Shown piece after piece: positions 28,373 to 38,650 of a DNA stretch of 62,997 nucleotides; the stretch's first letter is position 1, and each line of letters begins with the position of its first letter. The notes beneath the pieces are model-generated. The model ran no database searches, was not told the DNA's origin, and was given only the letters and a program-made list of their open reading frames with translations. Both the position numbers and the translations under genes were made by a program. This DNA comes from an uncultured Cellvibrionales bacterium (GTDB lineage: Bacteria; Pseudomonadota; Gammaproteobacteria; Pseudomonadales; Cellvibrionaceae). Location: the NCBI GenBank assembly GCA_913050115.1, contig CAJWZU010000010.1:1-62997 (forward strand), in the 5' to 3' direction.

Positions 28373-28526
28373 TAGGCGGCGTTGACTGTCGCCGAGAGGG
28401 AAACTTCTCGGCTATTGCAATTAAGCTACATTATCGCTATCCTTTTGCGCCGTTTTAAACCAACGGCGTTGGGTGGCGTTTTGTTGCGTCAACGCTACAA
28501 ACTAAAGTATACGTGGAGTAATAAGA
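28373..28526 (+). promoter_or_regulatory. Leader region before rpsM (alpha group)
   Basis: The 154-nt gap has CCGAGAGG/CTTCTCGG (about 28393-28412) and GCCGTT/AACGGC (about 28450-28469) hairpins. In enterics the corresponding leader folds into the pseudoknot bound by S4. Position and structure fit an S4-type control site, but I could not compute a pseudoknot, and the first hairpin lacks a T-run. Confidence 0.4.
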
Positions 28527-28883
28527 ATGGCCCGTATCGCTGGTGTTAACATACCGGATAACAAACACACGGTTATTTCCCTGACTTATGTCTATGGGAT
28601 CGGCCAAACCAAAGCCAAGCAGATTTGTGCTGCTACTGGCATCGCTGAAGATGTGAAACTGGGAAGTCTGACTGAAGAGCAGATCAACAGTATTCGTGAC
28701 GCAGTGGCGAATTTCACCGTAGAAGGTGACTTACGTCGTGAAGTTTCGATGAGCATTAAGCGTTTGATGGACCTAGGTTGCTATCGTGGTATTCGCCACC
28801 GTCGCAGCTTACCTGTACGTGGACAGCGTTCTAAAACGAATGCTCGCACCCGTAAAGGTCCTCGCAAGCCGATCAGAAAATAG
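28527..28883 (+). CDS. rpsM: 30S ribosomal protein S13
   Basis: S13 (118 aa), a 30S head protein contacting P-site tRNA and the 50[21 protein letters not shown]; basic C-terminal tail [14 protein letters not shown]. First gene of the alpha group (rpsM-rpsK-rpsD-rpoA-rplQ). Confidence 0.98.
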   Translation: MARIAGVNIPDNKHTVISLTYVYGIGQTKAKQICAATGIAEDVKLGSLTEEQINSIRDAVANFTVEGDLRREVSMSIKRLMDLGCYRGIRHRRSLPVRGQRSKTNARTRKGPRKPIRK

Positions 28884-28935
28884 ACTGCCCAACTAATTAT
28901 TAGTTGTGCTTATTAAAGTTTAGGAGGAGATTGCT

Positions 28936-29328
28936 ATGGCTAAGCCAAACAAGCAAACAACTCGTAAGAAGGTTAAAAAAACCGTTGTTGATGGCATTGC
29001 CCACATCCACGCTTCTTTTAACAATACGATTGTTACAATCACTGACCGTCAGGGTAATGCTCTTAGTTGGGCAACTGCTGGTGGATCAGGTTTCCGTGGT
29101 TCTCGTAAGAGTACCCCGTTCGCAGCACAGGTTGCTGCTGAGCGCGCCGGTGAAGCAGCAAAAGAATTTGGTCTAAAGAACCTTGACGTTGAAGTTAAGG
29201 GTCCTGGTCCAGGTCGTGAATCTGCTGTTCGTGCGTTGAATAATTGCGGCTACAAAATTGCCAATATTAATGACGTCACACCGATTCCTCACAACGGCTG
29301 TCGTCCGCCGAAGAAACGTCGCGTCTAA
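28936..29328 (+). CDS. rpsK: 30S ribosomal protein S11
   Basis: S11 (130 aa), platform protein near the E-site mRNA. Contains [20 protein letters not shown] and ends [12 protein letters not shown] strong TAGGAGGAG site precedes the ATG. Confidence 0.98.
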   Translation: MAKPNKQTTRKKVKKTVVDGIAHIHASFNNTIVTITDRQGNALSWATAGGSGFRGSRKSTPFAAQVAAERAGEAAKEFGLKNLDVEVKGPGPGRESAVRALNNCGYKIANINDVTPIPHNGCRPPKKRRV

Positions 29329-29340
29329 GGGGGCTCTACA

Positions 29341-29964
29341 ATGGCACGTTATATTGGACCAACTTGTAAGCTTGCTCGTCGTGAAGGAACTGATCTGTTC
29401 CTGAAGAGTGGCGTACGTGCACTGGACTCAAAGTGTAAGATTGAACAAGCACCAGGTATGCATGGTGCCGGCCGTCGCGGTCGTCTTTCTGACTACGGCG
29501 TTCAGCTGCGTGAAAAACAAAAAGTTCGTCGTATTTACGGCGTACTTGAAAAGCAATTCCGTGGCTACTACAAAGAAGCTGCACGCCGTAAAGGCGCAAC
29601 CGGTGAGAACCTGTTGCAATTGCTGGAAGGCCGACTAGACAACGTGGTTTATCGCATGGGCTTCGGCTCAACTCGCGCTGAATCTCGTCAGTTGGTTTCC
29701 CACAAGTCAATAACTGTAAACGACGTAACTGTTAACATCGCTTCTTATCAAGTTAAAGAAGGTGATGTGGTTGCTGTTCGTGAAAAGGCCAAGAATCAAT
29801 TGCGTATCCAAAGCGCACTGACTATTGCTGCACAACGCGGCGAAGTTGAGTGGGTTGAAGTGAGCAACGACAAGAAAGAGGGTACCTTTAAGCGTACTCC
29901 TGAACGTGTCGACTTGCCTGCAGAAATTAACGAAAACCTCATCGTAGAGCTTTACTCTAAGTAA
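29341..29964 (+). CDS. rpsD: 30S ribosomal protein S4
   Basis: S4 (207 aa), primary 16S binder and in enterics repressor of the alpha operon. [21 protein letters not shown]4 RNA-binding domain [20 protein letters not shown]. 12 nt after rpsK, and before rpoA. Confidence 0.98.
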   Translation: MARYIGPTCKLARREGTDLFLKSGVRALDSKCKIEQAPGMHGAGRRGRLSDYGVQLREKQKVRRIYGVLEKQFRGYYKEAARRKGATGENLLQLLEGRLDNVVYRMGFGSTRAESRQLVSHKSITVNDVTVNIASYQVKEGDVVAVREKAKNQLRIQSALTIAAQRGEVEWVEVSNDKKEGTFKRTPERVDLPAEINENLIVELYSK

Positions 29965-29990
29965 GGGCTTAACCGCTAACAGGTATGGAT

Positions 29991-30980
29991 ATGCAGAGTG
30001 CAGTAAACGAGTTTTTGACCCCGCGTCATATCGACGTTACCGAGAGCAGTTTGACCAGCGCGAAGGTGGTTTTAGAACCACTAGAGCGTGGTTTTGGTCA
30101 TACCCTTGGCAATGCGCTGCGTCGCATTCTGCTTTCCTCGATGCCGGGTTGCGCCATCACAGAAGTTGAAATTGATGGCGTACTGCATGAGTACAGCACC
30201 ATTGAAGGCGTTCAGGAAGATGTCATTGGCATTCTTTTGAACCTTAAAAATGTTGCCGTAGTTATGCACGGTAAAGACGAAGCAGTATTAACGCTGAGCA
30301 AAAAAGGCCCATGTGTTGTTACTGCTGGTGATATTCAGGTGGATCACGAAGTTGAGATCAAGAACCCGGAGCATGTCATTGCGACTGTGAACGGCGATAC
30401 TGAGCTCAACATTAAGCTGACCGTAGCACGTGGTCGCGGTTATCAGCCGGCAGAATCCCGTCATAGTGACGAGGAAGAAACCCGCAGTATTGGCCGCTTG
30501 CAGCTAGACGCTTCTTTTAGCCCTGTTCGACGTTTGTCTTACAGTGTTGAAAGTGCCCGTGTCGAGCAACGCACAGATCTGGATAAGCTGATACTAAATC
30601 TGGAAACAGACGGTACCATCGATCCCGAGGAAGCAATCCGTCGCGCCGCGACCATACTGCAGCAGCAGTTGGCTGTGTTCGTAGACCTGGAAGGCGAGAA
30701 GGAATCCGAGCCGGAACAGAAAGAAGCGGAAATTGATCCGATTCTCCTGCGCCCAGTAGATGATCTAGAATTGACGGTTCGTTCTGCGAACTGCCTCAAG
30801 GCTGAGAATATCTGCTACATCGGTGACCTGATTCAGCGCACAGAAGTTGAGCTGCTGAAGACCCCTAACCTGGGCAAGAAATCTCTGACTGAGATTAAAG
30901 ACATTCTCGCTTCGCGCGGTTTGTCTCTCGGTATGCGTCTTGAAAGTTGGCCACCGGCCAGCCTGAAAGGCGAAGGTTAA
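29991..30980 (+). CDS. rpoA: DNA-directed RNA polymerase subunit alpha
   Basis: Alpha subunit (329 aa, identical length to E. coli) that dimerises to start core assembly; its C-terminal domain touches UP elements and activators. N-terminal domain: [21 protein letters not shown]-terminal domain: [20 protein letters not shown] and [20 protein letters not shown]. The ATG at 29991 ([15 protein letters not shown]) is 7 nt after ACAGG and matches the family start; an ATG two codons earlier is possible. Confidence 0.98.
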   Translation: MQSAVNEFLTPRHIDVTESSLTSAKVVLEPLERGFGHTLGNALRRILLSSMPGCAITEVEIDGVLHEYSTIEGVQEDVIGILLNLKNVAVVMHGKDEAVLTLSKKGPCVVTAGDIQVDHEVEIKNPEHVIATVNGDTELNIKLTVARGRGYQPAESRHSDEEETRSIGRLQLDASFSPVRRLSYSVESARVEQRTDLDKLILNLETDGTIDPEEAIRRAATILQQQLAVFVDLEGEKESEPEQKEAEIDPILLRPVDDLELTVRSANCLKAENICYIGDLIQRTEVELLKTPNLGKKSLTEIKDILASRGLSLGMRLESWPPASLKGEG

Positions 30981-31060
30981 TTCTACTTAGAGTAACGCCC
31001 CGGTCTGTTTTCAGGCCGGCGCCTAACGAATTGCTGTCAAAGCAATAAGGATTAAGAGTC

Positions 31061-31447
31061 ATGCGTCATCGTCATAGTGGCCGTCAACTCAATCGTAACA
31101 GCTCACACCGTAAGGCTATGTGGCGCAACATGGTTGCATCACTAGTTGAACACGAGCTGATTAAGACAACTTTGCCAAAAGCTAAGGAACTGCGTATGTT
31201 CGCAGAGCCTTTGATTACTTTAAGCAAGAAAGACAGTGTGGCTAATCGCCGCCTGGCTTTCAGTCGCTTGAATAATCCAGCTGCCGTAGGCAAATTGTTC
31301 AACGAATTGGGTCCTCGTTATGAGTCTCGTCCTGGTGGCTATATTCGCATTATGAAATGTGGATATCGTACCGGCGACAAGGCTCCAATGGCCTACGTTG
31401 AGTTAGTCGATCGTCCTCAAGATATTGAGGCGGTTGAAGCAGAATAA
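31061..31447 (+). CDS. rplQ: 50S ribosomal protein L17
   Basis: L17 (128 aa) near the tunnel exit. [21 protein letters not shown]-terminal [20 protein letters not shown]. Last gene of the translation super-cluster; terminators follow. Confidence 0.98.
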   Translation: MRHRHSGRQLNRNSSHRKAMWRNMVASLVEHELIKTTLPKAKELRMFAEPLITLSKKDSVANRRLAFSRLNNPAAVGKLFNELGPRYESRPGGYIRIMKCGYRTGDKAPMAYVELVDRPQDIEAVEAE

Positions 31448-31469
31448 GCTTTGCTTGTTGCTGTTTAAA

Positions 31470-31502
31470 AAACTGGGTTTCCGCAAGGAGCCCAGTTTTT
31501 TT
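31470..31502 (+). terminator. Intrinsic terminator after rplQ
   Basis: AACTGGG...CCCAGTTTTTTT with inner TCC-GCAA-GGA pairing. It ends the ribosomal operon 25-55 nt after the rplQ stop. Confidence 0.9.
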
Positions 31503-31543
31503 ATGCTTGTAATCTGGTCAGTGCTGTCAAGGCCTGCCTAATT

Positions 31544-31658
31544 AACCTTCTTCAACTGCTTCGATCGTCCTGTGGACATCTAAGCGGTTGAAGAAGGTTG
31601 ATTTTTAAGCATAGTCTTACAGAAAAAAGCCGAGCTTCTCATAAGAGGGCTCGGCTTT
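31544..31658. repeat. Two further large hairpins after rplQ
   Basis: 31544-31561 (AACCTTCTTCAACTGCTT) pairs with 31582-31599 over 18 bp with one G-U pair; the 20-nt loop contains GTCC-TGT-GGAC, and GATTTTT follows. Then AAAGCCGAGC (31626-31635) pairs with GCTCGGCTTT (31649-31658), a second good terminator usable in both directions. Three terminator-like structures in about 200 nt is more than needed for rplQ; the middle one may belong to a small RNA or intergenic repeat. Confidence 0.65.
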
Positions 31659-32445
31659 TTAGTGTCTGGGATATTTATTGCTGAGGGCGATGAATTTATT
31701 GTGCCCTAGTTTGCAGGTTTTGCTTAGTTAGCTACGCATATAGTACACGCACGGTTACTCTTGCGTTGCTCTACCCATTTTATTCACGAATTCGTCCTTG
31801 CCTGTGGCCAAAATTTGGCCCGCTAAAACGGAATTCACTCTGGGGGCGGCACCTTTATCCTGTTGGTTGTTGTTGGTTCATCCCTATGTGAGGTTTATTT
31901 TCTAGTCACGTATCGACAACAGTAACTGGATTGAGCCTAAGTTACTGCAATAGCGTTAAGTCTTCCCGTATTTAAGGCGTATTATGGGCTATGGTAATGT
32001 GAGATCCTCTTTCACTAGTATGCCGGTTTAGGGTCAATTGACGCCAATTCAACCCAAAGCAATGCTACACAGCTATATCAGCTAACGCGCCTATATATTG
32101 ATACCGGTATGAGTCCACGGTCAATCTGTGTAGAAGTTACATCTCTTGGCTTATGTGACTGATGTACATTAATCACCATCAGGGGGTGGGCTGATGCCAG
32201 TAGCAGCGCATTGAGCTGTGGATATTGAACTTCGTTGATCATCACTCCCTAACGGTTATCTGCTACGCTCTGCTTGGCCTTGCGCCGGTGTAGTTCTATA
32301 TCCTCGAGAGTATCGGCAAAACCCAGTTTGCACAGGCGATTGTGGCCCCATGCTAATAGCATGGGGCCACAATCGTTGCGTTGAAGGCTTAGCATAATTT
32401 GTCCTTAGGTTTCCTTCATTGCCAGTCTATTTACACGTGTACTCG
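31659..32445. other. Gene-poor stretch between rplQ and uvrA
   Basis: Nearly 800 bases with no recognisable gene. A perfect 17-bp inverted repeat lies at 32338-32374 (arms GATTGTGGCCCCATGCT and complement, 3-nt loop AAT), about 70 nt downstream of the uvrA stop and without a T-run. On the minus strand two short open frames stand in tandem: 32395-32249 (48 codons) and 32242-32078 (54 codons, GGGAG before its ATG). I recognise neither; one spans the palindrome. A segment near 31808-31850 (GGCCAAAATTTGGCC, then CGCTAAAACGG) is reminiscent of mobile-element ends, but no transposase is seen. Confidence 0.4.
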
Positions 32446-35280
32446 CTAAGATTTCTTCCCTGCTAGCATGTCTTTTAAGAAATGCCCTGTATGCGAAGCC
32501 TTAACCTTAGCTACTTCTTCGGGTGTTCCACTGGCGACTATCTTGCCGCCACCAGAGCCGCCTTCAGGGCCAATATCAATAATCCAGTCGGCGGTTTTGA
32601 TGACATCTAAATTATGTTCAATGACGACTATGGTGTTGCCGTGGTCGCGCAATCGTTGCAGTACATTCAGCAGTTGCTGGATATCATGGAAGTGCAGGCC
32701 GGTGGTGGGTTCATCGAGTATATATAAGGTTTGGCCAGTGTCGCGTTTGGATAGCTCTTTGGCCAGTTTTACCCTTTGAGCCTCACCGCCCGATAGCGTG
32801 GTGGCAGCTTGCCCGAGGCGAATGTAGGACAGGCCAACATCTTTTAAGGTCTGTAACTTCTTGGCAATTGATGGGATAGCATCGAAGAATTCACGGGCCT
32901 CATCTATTGTCATTTGCAGGCATTGATGAATACTCTTCCCTTTGTATCTTACTTCCAAGGTTTCGCGGTTGTAGCGTTTACTGCCGCAAATATCACAGGG
33001 CACATACACGTCGGGTAAGAAGTGCATTTCGACTTTTGTGACACCATCACCTTGGCAGGCTTCGCAGCGCCCTCCCTTTACGTTAAAGCTAAATCGTCCA
33101 GCTTTATAGCCGCGCGAGCGGGATTCCTGTGTCCCAGCAAACAGCTCACGTATCGGTGTGAATATACCAGTGTAGGTCGCGGGGTTTGAGCGCGGCGTGC
33201 GACCGATAGGACTCTGGTCGATGTCTACGCATTTATCGAACAGGTCCATGCCATGAACAGCAGTATGTGGCGCCGCTTTTAGGGTAGTGGCTCCATTCAA
33301 TGCGGTTGCAGCTAATGGGTATAAAGTGGCATTTATGAGTGTAGATTTTCCTGAGCCAGACACGCCGGTAACACAAGTCATAACACCAACGGGAAGATCA
33401 AGGGTGACATTTTGTAAGTTATTGCCTGTGCACCCTTCTAAACGCAGCATCTTTTTACTGTCAAATTCCGTTCGTTTTTGCGGGATGGCAATTTCTTTTG
33501 CGCCCGACAAGTATTGACCCGTTGAGGACCTAGGGGCGGCCATAACGTCGGCTACAGAACCTGCCGCAATGACTTCGCCGCCGTTGACGCCAGCGCCTGG
33601 GCCTATATCGATAACATAGTCGGCGGCGCGAATCGCGTCTTCATCGTGCTCCACTACTATCACGGTGTTACCTATATCGCGAAGATGAACAAGCGTTTTG
33701 AGTAAGCGCTCATTATCGCGTTGGTGTAGGCCGATAGAGGGTTCGTCAAGAATATACATGACACCTACAAGCCCAGCACCAATCTGACTGGCAAGTCGTA
33801 TTCGCTGGGCTTCACCACCGGACAGCGTGTCGGCACTGCGATTTAGGGTGAGGTAGTTGAGGCCAACATCCACTAAGAATTGAAAACGTTCACGTAGCTC
33901 TTTAAGGACTTTGTCGGCAATTTCGGCTCTAGAGCCGCTAAGTTCGATGCTTTCAAAATAGGCTAAAGCCTCAGCAATCGGTAACTGAGTAATTTCAGGC
34001 AGCGCTCGGTCGTTCACGAATACATGGCGAGCATCGCGGCACAGACGTGCGCCGTCGCAGTCGGGGCAGTTCTGGGTAGACATGAATTTTAGCAATTCTT
34101 CGCGCACTGAGTTTGACTCGGTGTCGCGGAAGCGGCGCTCCATGTTCGGCAGCACACCTTCAAAAGTGTGGGTACGCTGGTAGATGTCACCGCGGTCGTT
34201 AATATAGGTGAACTCGATCTCATCTTTATTCGAGCCGTTGAGTACCGCCTCACGCTGTGCTTTCTTTAGCTGGCTCCAGGGCGTGTCTATATCAAAGCCG
34301 TAGTGGCTGGCCAGCGAGGTAAGCATGTGAAAATAATATACATTACGTCTGTCCCAGCCGCGAATGGCTCCCTCTGACAAACTGGCATCAGGAAATTGAA
34401 CGACCTTATCTTCGTCTAGGTACTGCTTAACCCCTAAACCGTCGCAGCCGGAGCAGGCACCGGCGGGGCTATTGAAGGAAAATAGTCGTGGCTCAAGTTC
34501 TGTGAGTGAGTGCTCGCAAATCGGGCAGGCGTGTTTGGAAGAGAACATACGGTCTTCAAACTGTTCATCCATATCGCTGATTAAGACTAGGCCGCCAGTC
34601 AGGTGGAGGGCGGTTTCAAACGATTCAGCGAGGCGCAGCTGAATTTCGTCACGCACTTTAAAGCGGTCGACCACTACCTCGATTGTATGCTTTTTCTTTT
34701 TGTCGAGCTCCGGTGCGTCATCCAAATCGACCACCAATCCGTCGATACGCGCGCGGATAAAGCCATCTCGTTTTAGCTGTTCAAAAGTGTGTAAATGCTC
34801 GCCTTTACGTCCCCGCACGATAGGTGCCAGCAACATAAGCTTGCTGCCCTCTGGCATGGCCATTACTTGGTCGACCATTTCGCTAATGGTTTGTGCACTC
34901 AACGGTTTGTTATGATCAGGGCAGCGCGGCTCGCCGACCCGAGCGTAAAGTAGGCGCAGGTAGTCGTAAATTTCGGTAATGGTGCCGACTGTGGAGCGGG
35001 GATTGTGTGAGGTGGATTTTTGCTCGATGGAGATCGCCGGGCTTAAACCCTCGATATGGTCGACATCGGGTTTTTCCATCACCGACAGAAACTGACGTGC
35101 ATATGTGGAAAGTGACTCGACATAGCGGCGTTGGCCCTCGGCGTAGAGGGTATCAAAAGCCAGCGAGGATTTGCCAGAGCCCGACAGGCCAGTGATTACA
35201 ATCAACTTGTCGCGAGGAATATCGAGGTCGATGTTTTTCAAATTGTGGGTGCGTGCACCCCTGACAAGAATAGTATCCAC
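32446..35280 (-). CDS. uvrA: Excinuclease ABC subunit A
   Basis: UvrA (944 aa; E. coli 940) finds bulky DNA lesions and loads UvrB in nucleotide excision repair. It begins [20 protein letters not shown]. Two ABC ATPase modules: Walker [10 protein letters not shown] near residue 31 and [10 protein letters not shown] in the second half, signatures [12 protein letters not shown] and [12 protein letters not shown], Walker [10 protein letters not shown] and LDEPTTGLH. Cysteine zinc sites CPICEH...CSGC and CEACQGDG...CDIC are intact. No LexA-type CTGT-N8-ACAG box is visible just upstream. In E. coli uvrA is divergent from ssb; here two other genes separate them. Confidence 0.98.
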   Translation of the reverse strand: MDTILVRGARTHNLKNIDLDIPRDKLIVITGLSGSGKSSLAFDTLYAEGQRRYVESLSTYARQFLSVMEKPDVDHIEGLSPAISIEQKSTSHNPRSTVGTITEIYDYLRLLYARVGEPRCPDHNKPLSAQTISEMVDQVMAMPEGSKLMLLAPIVRGRKGEHLHTFEQLKRDGFIRARIDGLVVDLDDAPELDKKKKHTIEVVVDRFKVRDEIQLRLAESFETALHLTGGLVLISDMDEQFEDRMFSSKHACPICEHSLTELEPRLFSFNSPAGACSGCDGLGVKQYLDEDKVVQFPDASLSEGAIRGWDRRNVYYFHMLTSLASHYGFDIDTPWSQLKKAQREAVLNGSNKDEIEFTYINDRGDIYQRTHTFEGVLPNMERRFRDTESNSVREELLKFMSTQNCPDCDGARLCRDARHVFVNDRALPEITQLPIAEALAYFESIELSGSRAEIADKVLKELRERFQFLVDVGLNYLTLNRSADTLSGGEAQRIRLASQIGAGLVGVMYILDEPSIGLHQRDNERLLKTLVHLRDIGNTVIVVEHDEDAIRAADYVIDIGPGAGVNGGEVIAAGSVADVMAAPRSSTGQYLSGAKEIAIPQKRTEFDSKKMLRLEGCTGNNLQNVTLDLPVGVMTCVTGVSGSGKSTLINATLYPLAATALNGATTLKAAPHTAVHGMDLFDKCVDIDQSPIGRTPRSNPATYTGIFTPIRELFAGTQESRSRGYKAGRFSFNVKGGRCEACQGDGVTKVEMHFLPDVYVPCDICGSKRYNRETLEVRYKGKSIHQCLQMTIDEAREFFDAIPSIAKKLQTLKDVGLSYIRLGQAATTLSGGEAQRVKLAKELSKRDTGQTLYILDEPTTGLHFHDIQQLLNVLQRLRDHGNTIVVIEHNLDVIKTADWIIDIGPEGGSGGGKIVASGTPEEVAKVKASHTGHFLKDMLAGKKS

Positions 35281-35388
35281 TGCAGGCTTCCGTGAGGCTT
35301 AATAAGCCGATGATTATACGGTAACGCAGTGTTAAGGGCAGGGCCTTTTACAGTTGATTGCTAATAAGAGTTGTTACTAATAGGTTTG

Positions 35389-36060
35389 TTAAAGGTATTG
35401 TTTGGCCCAATTGCATGCCTGCAGGCGATTGCTAACGCCAATTTTCTTGAATACATTGTACAGATGGCTTTTGACTGTGTGCTCGCTGACATAAAGTGTA
35501 GCGGCAATAATTTGATTGGTAGCACCTTCAAGTAGTTGTTGCAGTATCTCTCGCTCGCGACGTGTTAATTTGTTAGCTATCGAACTGCGCTCAGGGGTGC
35601 GGCGGTAGCGCGACAGCAGCGACTCCATAACTTTTCGCGGCAGCCAGAGTCCATCGTTGAGTAGTTCTTCGAGGCCTTGCATCAATTGTGAGTGGGCGCA
35701 GTTAGTGTAAAAAATCCCCTTTAATTGCGGCCATTTGACCAATTTTTCATACTGGCTCATTGCTTGGGCATTAATCAGAGCGATACAGATACGGCGGCCT
35801 TGTAATAACTCCAGAATGTTAGCGGCGGTGTCGGCACCGACGCTATAACAATCGATAAGGACTAAACTGTGATCCGATAACTTTGCCAGTGTACGGTACT
35901 GCCCGGCAGTGGATATTACACAGGGGTATTGCAGGCGGTCGGTAATCAATGAAGCTAAAATGTTACTCTGTAAGGTTGGCTGTCCGATGATGTTGAAACG
36001 TACGGTTCCACTTTCGGTGTCTGGGGTTGTACTTGTGGGCGGCTGGCAGTGCGCTTCCAT
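35389..36060 (-). CDS. CsgD-like LuxR-family transcriptional regulator
   Basis: A 223-aa regulator with an N-terminal receiver-like domain and a C-terminal LuxR helix-turn-helix (LTRREREILQQLLEGATNQI, then YVSEHTVKSHLYNVFKKIGV). The segment WPQLKGIFYTNCAHSQLMQGLEELL resembles CsgD, the E. coli biofilm/curli master regulator. As in CsgD, the receiver lacks the normal acidic pocket, so phosphorylation control is doubtful. The ATG at 36060 has AGGA 7 nt upstream; a longer frame from 36156 lacks a good site. Divergent from the YajR-type gene. No curli genes are in the window, so the targets are unknown. Confidence 0.8.
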   Translation of the reverse strand: MEAHCQPPTSTTPDTESGTVRFNIIGQPTLQSNILASLITDRLQYPCVISTAGQYRTLAKLSDHSLVLIDCYSVGADTAANILELLQGRRICIALINAQAMSQYEKLVKWPQLKGIFYTNCAHSQLMQGLEELLNDGLWLPRKVMESLLSRYRRTPERSSIANKLTRREREILQQLLEGATNQIIAATLYVSEHTVKSHLYNVFKKIGVSNRLQACNWAKQYL

Positions 36061-36290
36061 ACTTTTTCCTAGGCTAGCGTTCTCGACAATAGATTTAGAA
36101 AATACGATGAATCTGTAAAGTAGAGCTAATGTAATCTTCGATTGACCGTGTCGCAATAGCTAAAGACTATTAATTTGACAGTATCAGGTGAAAGTGTGAA
36201 TTTGCTGAGCAGTAATGTAAAACACCCATACGCGGTTGATAGATCACTCTATTTAATTGACTGCGCAATCTTGTTAGAATTGAAATATTT

Positions 36291-37703
36291 ATGAGTAAGT
36301 GCGCAGTGTTAGAGTCTCCTTCTTCTCCGTCCCCCTTGATCTCGCCGTCGCCACTGCAAGAGCGTCAAGCGGTGGCGTCGCTGTCTGTTCTCTATGCTTT
36401 TCGTATGCTTGGCTTGTTCATGGTGTTGCCAGTATTGGCGCTCTACAGCGACAGTTACAGCGGTAGTACAGCAACATTGATGGGTTTGGCGCTTGGTGCC
36501 TACGGTTGTTCGCAAGCACTGCTGCAAATTCCCTTTGGTATGCTCTCCGATAAAATCGGTCGCAAGCCTGTTATTGCATTGGGGTTGGTTATATTTGCCC
36601 TTGGCAGTGTGGTTGCCGCTCAAGCCGATAGTGTTTATGAGCTTATTTTTGGACGTTTTTTACAGGGTTGTGGTGCTATCGCCAGTGCGCTAATGGCGCT
36701 GGTGTCCGATTTAACCTCGGAGGAAAAACGCACTAAGGCCATGGCATCTATTGGTGCCTCGATAGGCTTGTCTTTTTCCTTGGCGCTGGTACTTGGGCCA
36801 TTGTTGGCGGCGGCTGGTGGCATGAGTCTGATCTTTTCAACGACCGCTTTTTTGGCGTTGTTCGGTTTGCTTATTTTGTGGCGCTGGGTGCCATCGCCCA
36901 AAATTCAGGAGCGTCGGCATCGCGAGGCGGGTGCGGTACCGGAGCTATTTTGGCGCACATTAAAAAACCGTGAACTGTTGCGGCTCAATTTTGGCATTTT
37001 TGTACTTCATGCCTGTCTCATGGCGAGTTTTTTGGTATTACCAACGATATTGGAGGCGAATCTCGGTTTTGATCGAAGTGAGCATTGGGTTATTTATTTA
37101 TCGCTTTTATTGACGGCGTTTGTGGTCATGCTGCCATTTATAATTGTGGCAGAAAAGCGGCGTCAAATTAAGCCGATCTTCCTTGTTGCCGTGGCGCTGT
37201 TGATGTGTGTGTTGTTTTTGCAGTGGGCGTTACAGGCTTGGTTTCCGTATTCCTCAGTGTGGATGTTGCTGGCGGTATTTTTATTTTTTGTCGCTTTTAA
37301 CCTGTTAGAGGCAACGCTGCCCTCTCTAGTGAGCAAGGTTGCACCCGCTGGTAGCAAGGGTACAGCTATGGGATTATATTCTACCTGCCAGTTTCTGGGG
37401 GCTTTTTTGGGTGGTGTCGCCGGGGGAGCAGTGTTGCAAAGTTTTGGTGCCGAAGCGGTTTACTTGCTCTGCGCCGGTTTGGCTTTTTTGTGGTTGCTAG
37501 CCGCTGTCGCCATGCGCCCCCCGAGTTTTTTAAGCGGCGTTTTTATTTCGCTCGACGGCTGCGACTTGCCGGCAGCGGCTAGTGCTTTGCGTAAAGTGGC
37601 GGGTGTGCATGAGCTGGTGTTGATCGAAGAGGAATGCGCTGCTTACTTGAAAGTGGATCCGCGTGAATTTGACCGTGAAGCGGCGGCCGCGATTGGTTGC
37701 TGA
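36291..37703 (+). CDS. MFS transporter, YajR-like
   Basis: A 470-aa inner-membrane major facilitator with about twelve hydrophobic segments and the MFS signature GMLSDKIGRKPVIALGL in the loop after helix 2. After the last helix (about residue 405) a soluble tail has an alternating beta/alpha pattern ending HELVLIEEECAAYLKVDP, like the ferredoxin-fold YAM domain of E. coli YajR. The substrate of YajR is not established. No ribosome-binding site precedes the ATG, and an extended -10 (TGTTAGAAT, 36272-36280) lies just upstream, so the message may be nearly leaderless. Divergent from the CsgD-like gene. Confidence 0.8.
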   Translation: MSKCAVLESPSSPSPLISPSPLQERQAVASLSVLYAFRMLGLFMVLPVLALYSDSYSGSTATLMGLALGAYGCSQALLQIPFGMLSDKIGRKPVIALGLVIFALGSVVAAQADSVYELIFGRFLQGCGAIASALMALVSDLTSEEKRTKAMASIGASIGLSFSLALVLGPLLAAAGGMSLIFSTTAFLALFGLLILWRWVPSPKIQERRHREAGAVPELFWRTLKNRELLRLNFGIFVLHACLMASFLVLPTILEANLGFDRSEHWVIYLSLLLTAFVVMLPFIIVAEKRRQIKPIFLVAVALLMCVLFLQWALQAWFPYSSVWMLLAVFLFFVAFNLLEATLPSLVSKVAPAGSKGTAMGLYSTCQFLGAFLGGVAGGAVLQSFGAEAVYLLCAGLAFLWLLAAVAMRPPSFLSGVFISLDGCDLPAAASALRKVAGVHELVLIEEECAAYLKVDPREFDREAAAAIGC

Positions 37704-37851
37704 CGCCACGTTTGCTTTTCACTAAATGAGTCTAAAAAACCTGTCGCTACCTGCGCCGCTGGTGTAAGCTGTTTCACCAATTTTCGCTGCTGCGCCGAGT
37801 TTATTACACGGCGTAGCGGCACAGTAATTTGCTATTAGGTAGGAGAAAAAC

Positions 37852-38562
37852 ATGGCTTCTAGAGGCGTGAACAAAGTCACTATTGTGGGCAACATGGGCA
37901 ACGACCCCGAATCCCGAACATTTCCTAATGGTGACGTGGTAACTAATATCACCGTTGCCACCAGCGAGAAGTGGAAAGATAAAGCAACTGGAGAGGATCG
38001 TGAGCGTACCGAGTGGCACCGTATTGTATTTCACCGCCGGTTAGCTGAAGTTGCAGCACAATACTTGCGTAAGGGTTCAAAGGTTTATATCGAAGGGCGT
38101 TTGCAGACGCGAAAATGGCAGGATAAAACAACGGGTGCAGATCGTTTCACCACAGAAATTGTTGCTGGCGAAATGCAGATGCTTGATTCTCGTGGAGAAG
38201 GGGGTAACGCCGGTAATTTCGCACCTCAGGCTGCTCCCCAGGCTATGTCGCAGCAGAGTCAGCAGCACAGTCAGCCTATGCAGCAGCAGGCCCAGCAACA
38301 ATCGCAGCAGCCAATGGCTCAGTCGATGCAACAGCCTCCACAACACGCTCCACAACATGTTCAACAAGCGCCTCAGCCGATGCAGCAAGCTCCTCAGCAA
38401 ATGCAGCAAGCGCCTCAGCCGATGCAACAGGCCCCACAGCAGGTGCAGCAAGCGCCACAGCAACAGCAACAGCCAATGCAGCGTCAGCCGCAGCCGGCGC
38501 CTGTCGCTCAGCCAGCGCCAGCCCAGGGCTTTGATAGCTTTGATGACGACATTCCTTTTTAG
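37852..38562 (+). CDS. ssb: Single-stranded DNA-binding protein with long Gln/Pro/Met linker
   Basis: SSB (236 aa; E. coli 178) protects single-stranded DNA and recruits repair and replication proteins. The OB-fold covers about residues 1-112 ([20 protein letters not shown] ... [13 protein letters not shown]). The C-terminal tip DSFDDDIPF, the protein-interaction peptide, is intact. The linker between them is unusually long and is almost only Gln, Pro, Met and Ala, with 7-residue units of the type QAPQPMQ. AGGAG precedes the ATG. No LexA box is seen upstream. Confidence 0.97.
   Translation: MASRGVNKVTIVGNMGNDPESRTFPNGDVVTNITVATSEKWKDKATGEDRERTEWHRIVFHRRLAEVAAQYLRKGSKVYIEGRLQTRKWQDKTTGADRFTTEIVAGEMQMLDSRGEGGNAGNFAPQAAPQAMSQQSQQHSQPMQQQAQQQSQQPMAQSMQQPPQHAPQHVQQAPQPMQQAPQQMQQAPQPMQQAPQQVQQAPQQQQQPMQRQPQPAPVAQPAPAQGFDSFDDDIPF
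38344..38469 (+). repeat. Six 21-bp tandem repeats inside ssb
   Basis: Six in-frame 21-bp units encode [35 protein letters not shown] and QAPQQQQ. The third-position differences show they are not a very recent expansion, but they could change length by slippage or recombination. Confidence 0.9.
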
Positions 38563-38586
38563 CTCCATTCGATTGTTAGTGTTGCC

Positions 38587-38616
38587 GCAGAAAGCCCCAA
38601 ATCTGGGGCTTTCTGC
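38587..38616 (+). terminator. Hairpin after ssb
   Basis: GCAGAAAGCCCCA-AATC-TGGGGCTTTCTGC, a perfect 13-bp stem 25 nt after the ssb stop. Only TATTT follows, but the 3' arm itself is T-rich; a terminator is likely. Confidence 0.75.
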
Positions 38617-38650
38617 TATTTAAAGTTGAAGTTATTGGCCGGTGTAAATT

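Noticed and set aside
35281-35388. LexA (SOS) box upstream of uvrA, also sought at 37704-37851 before ssb
   Set aside because: No CTGT-N8-ACAG pattern is seen by eye in either region.
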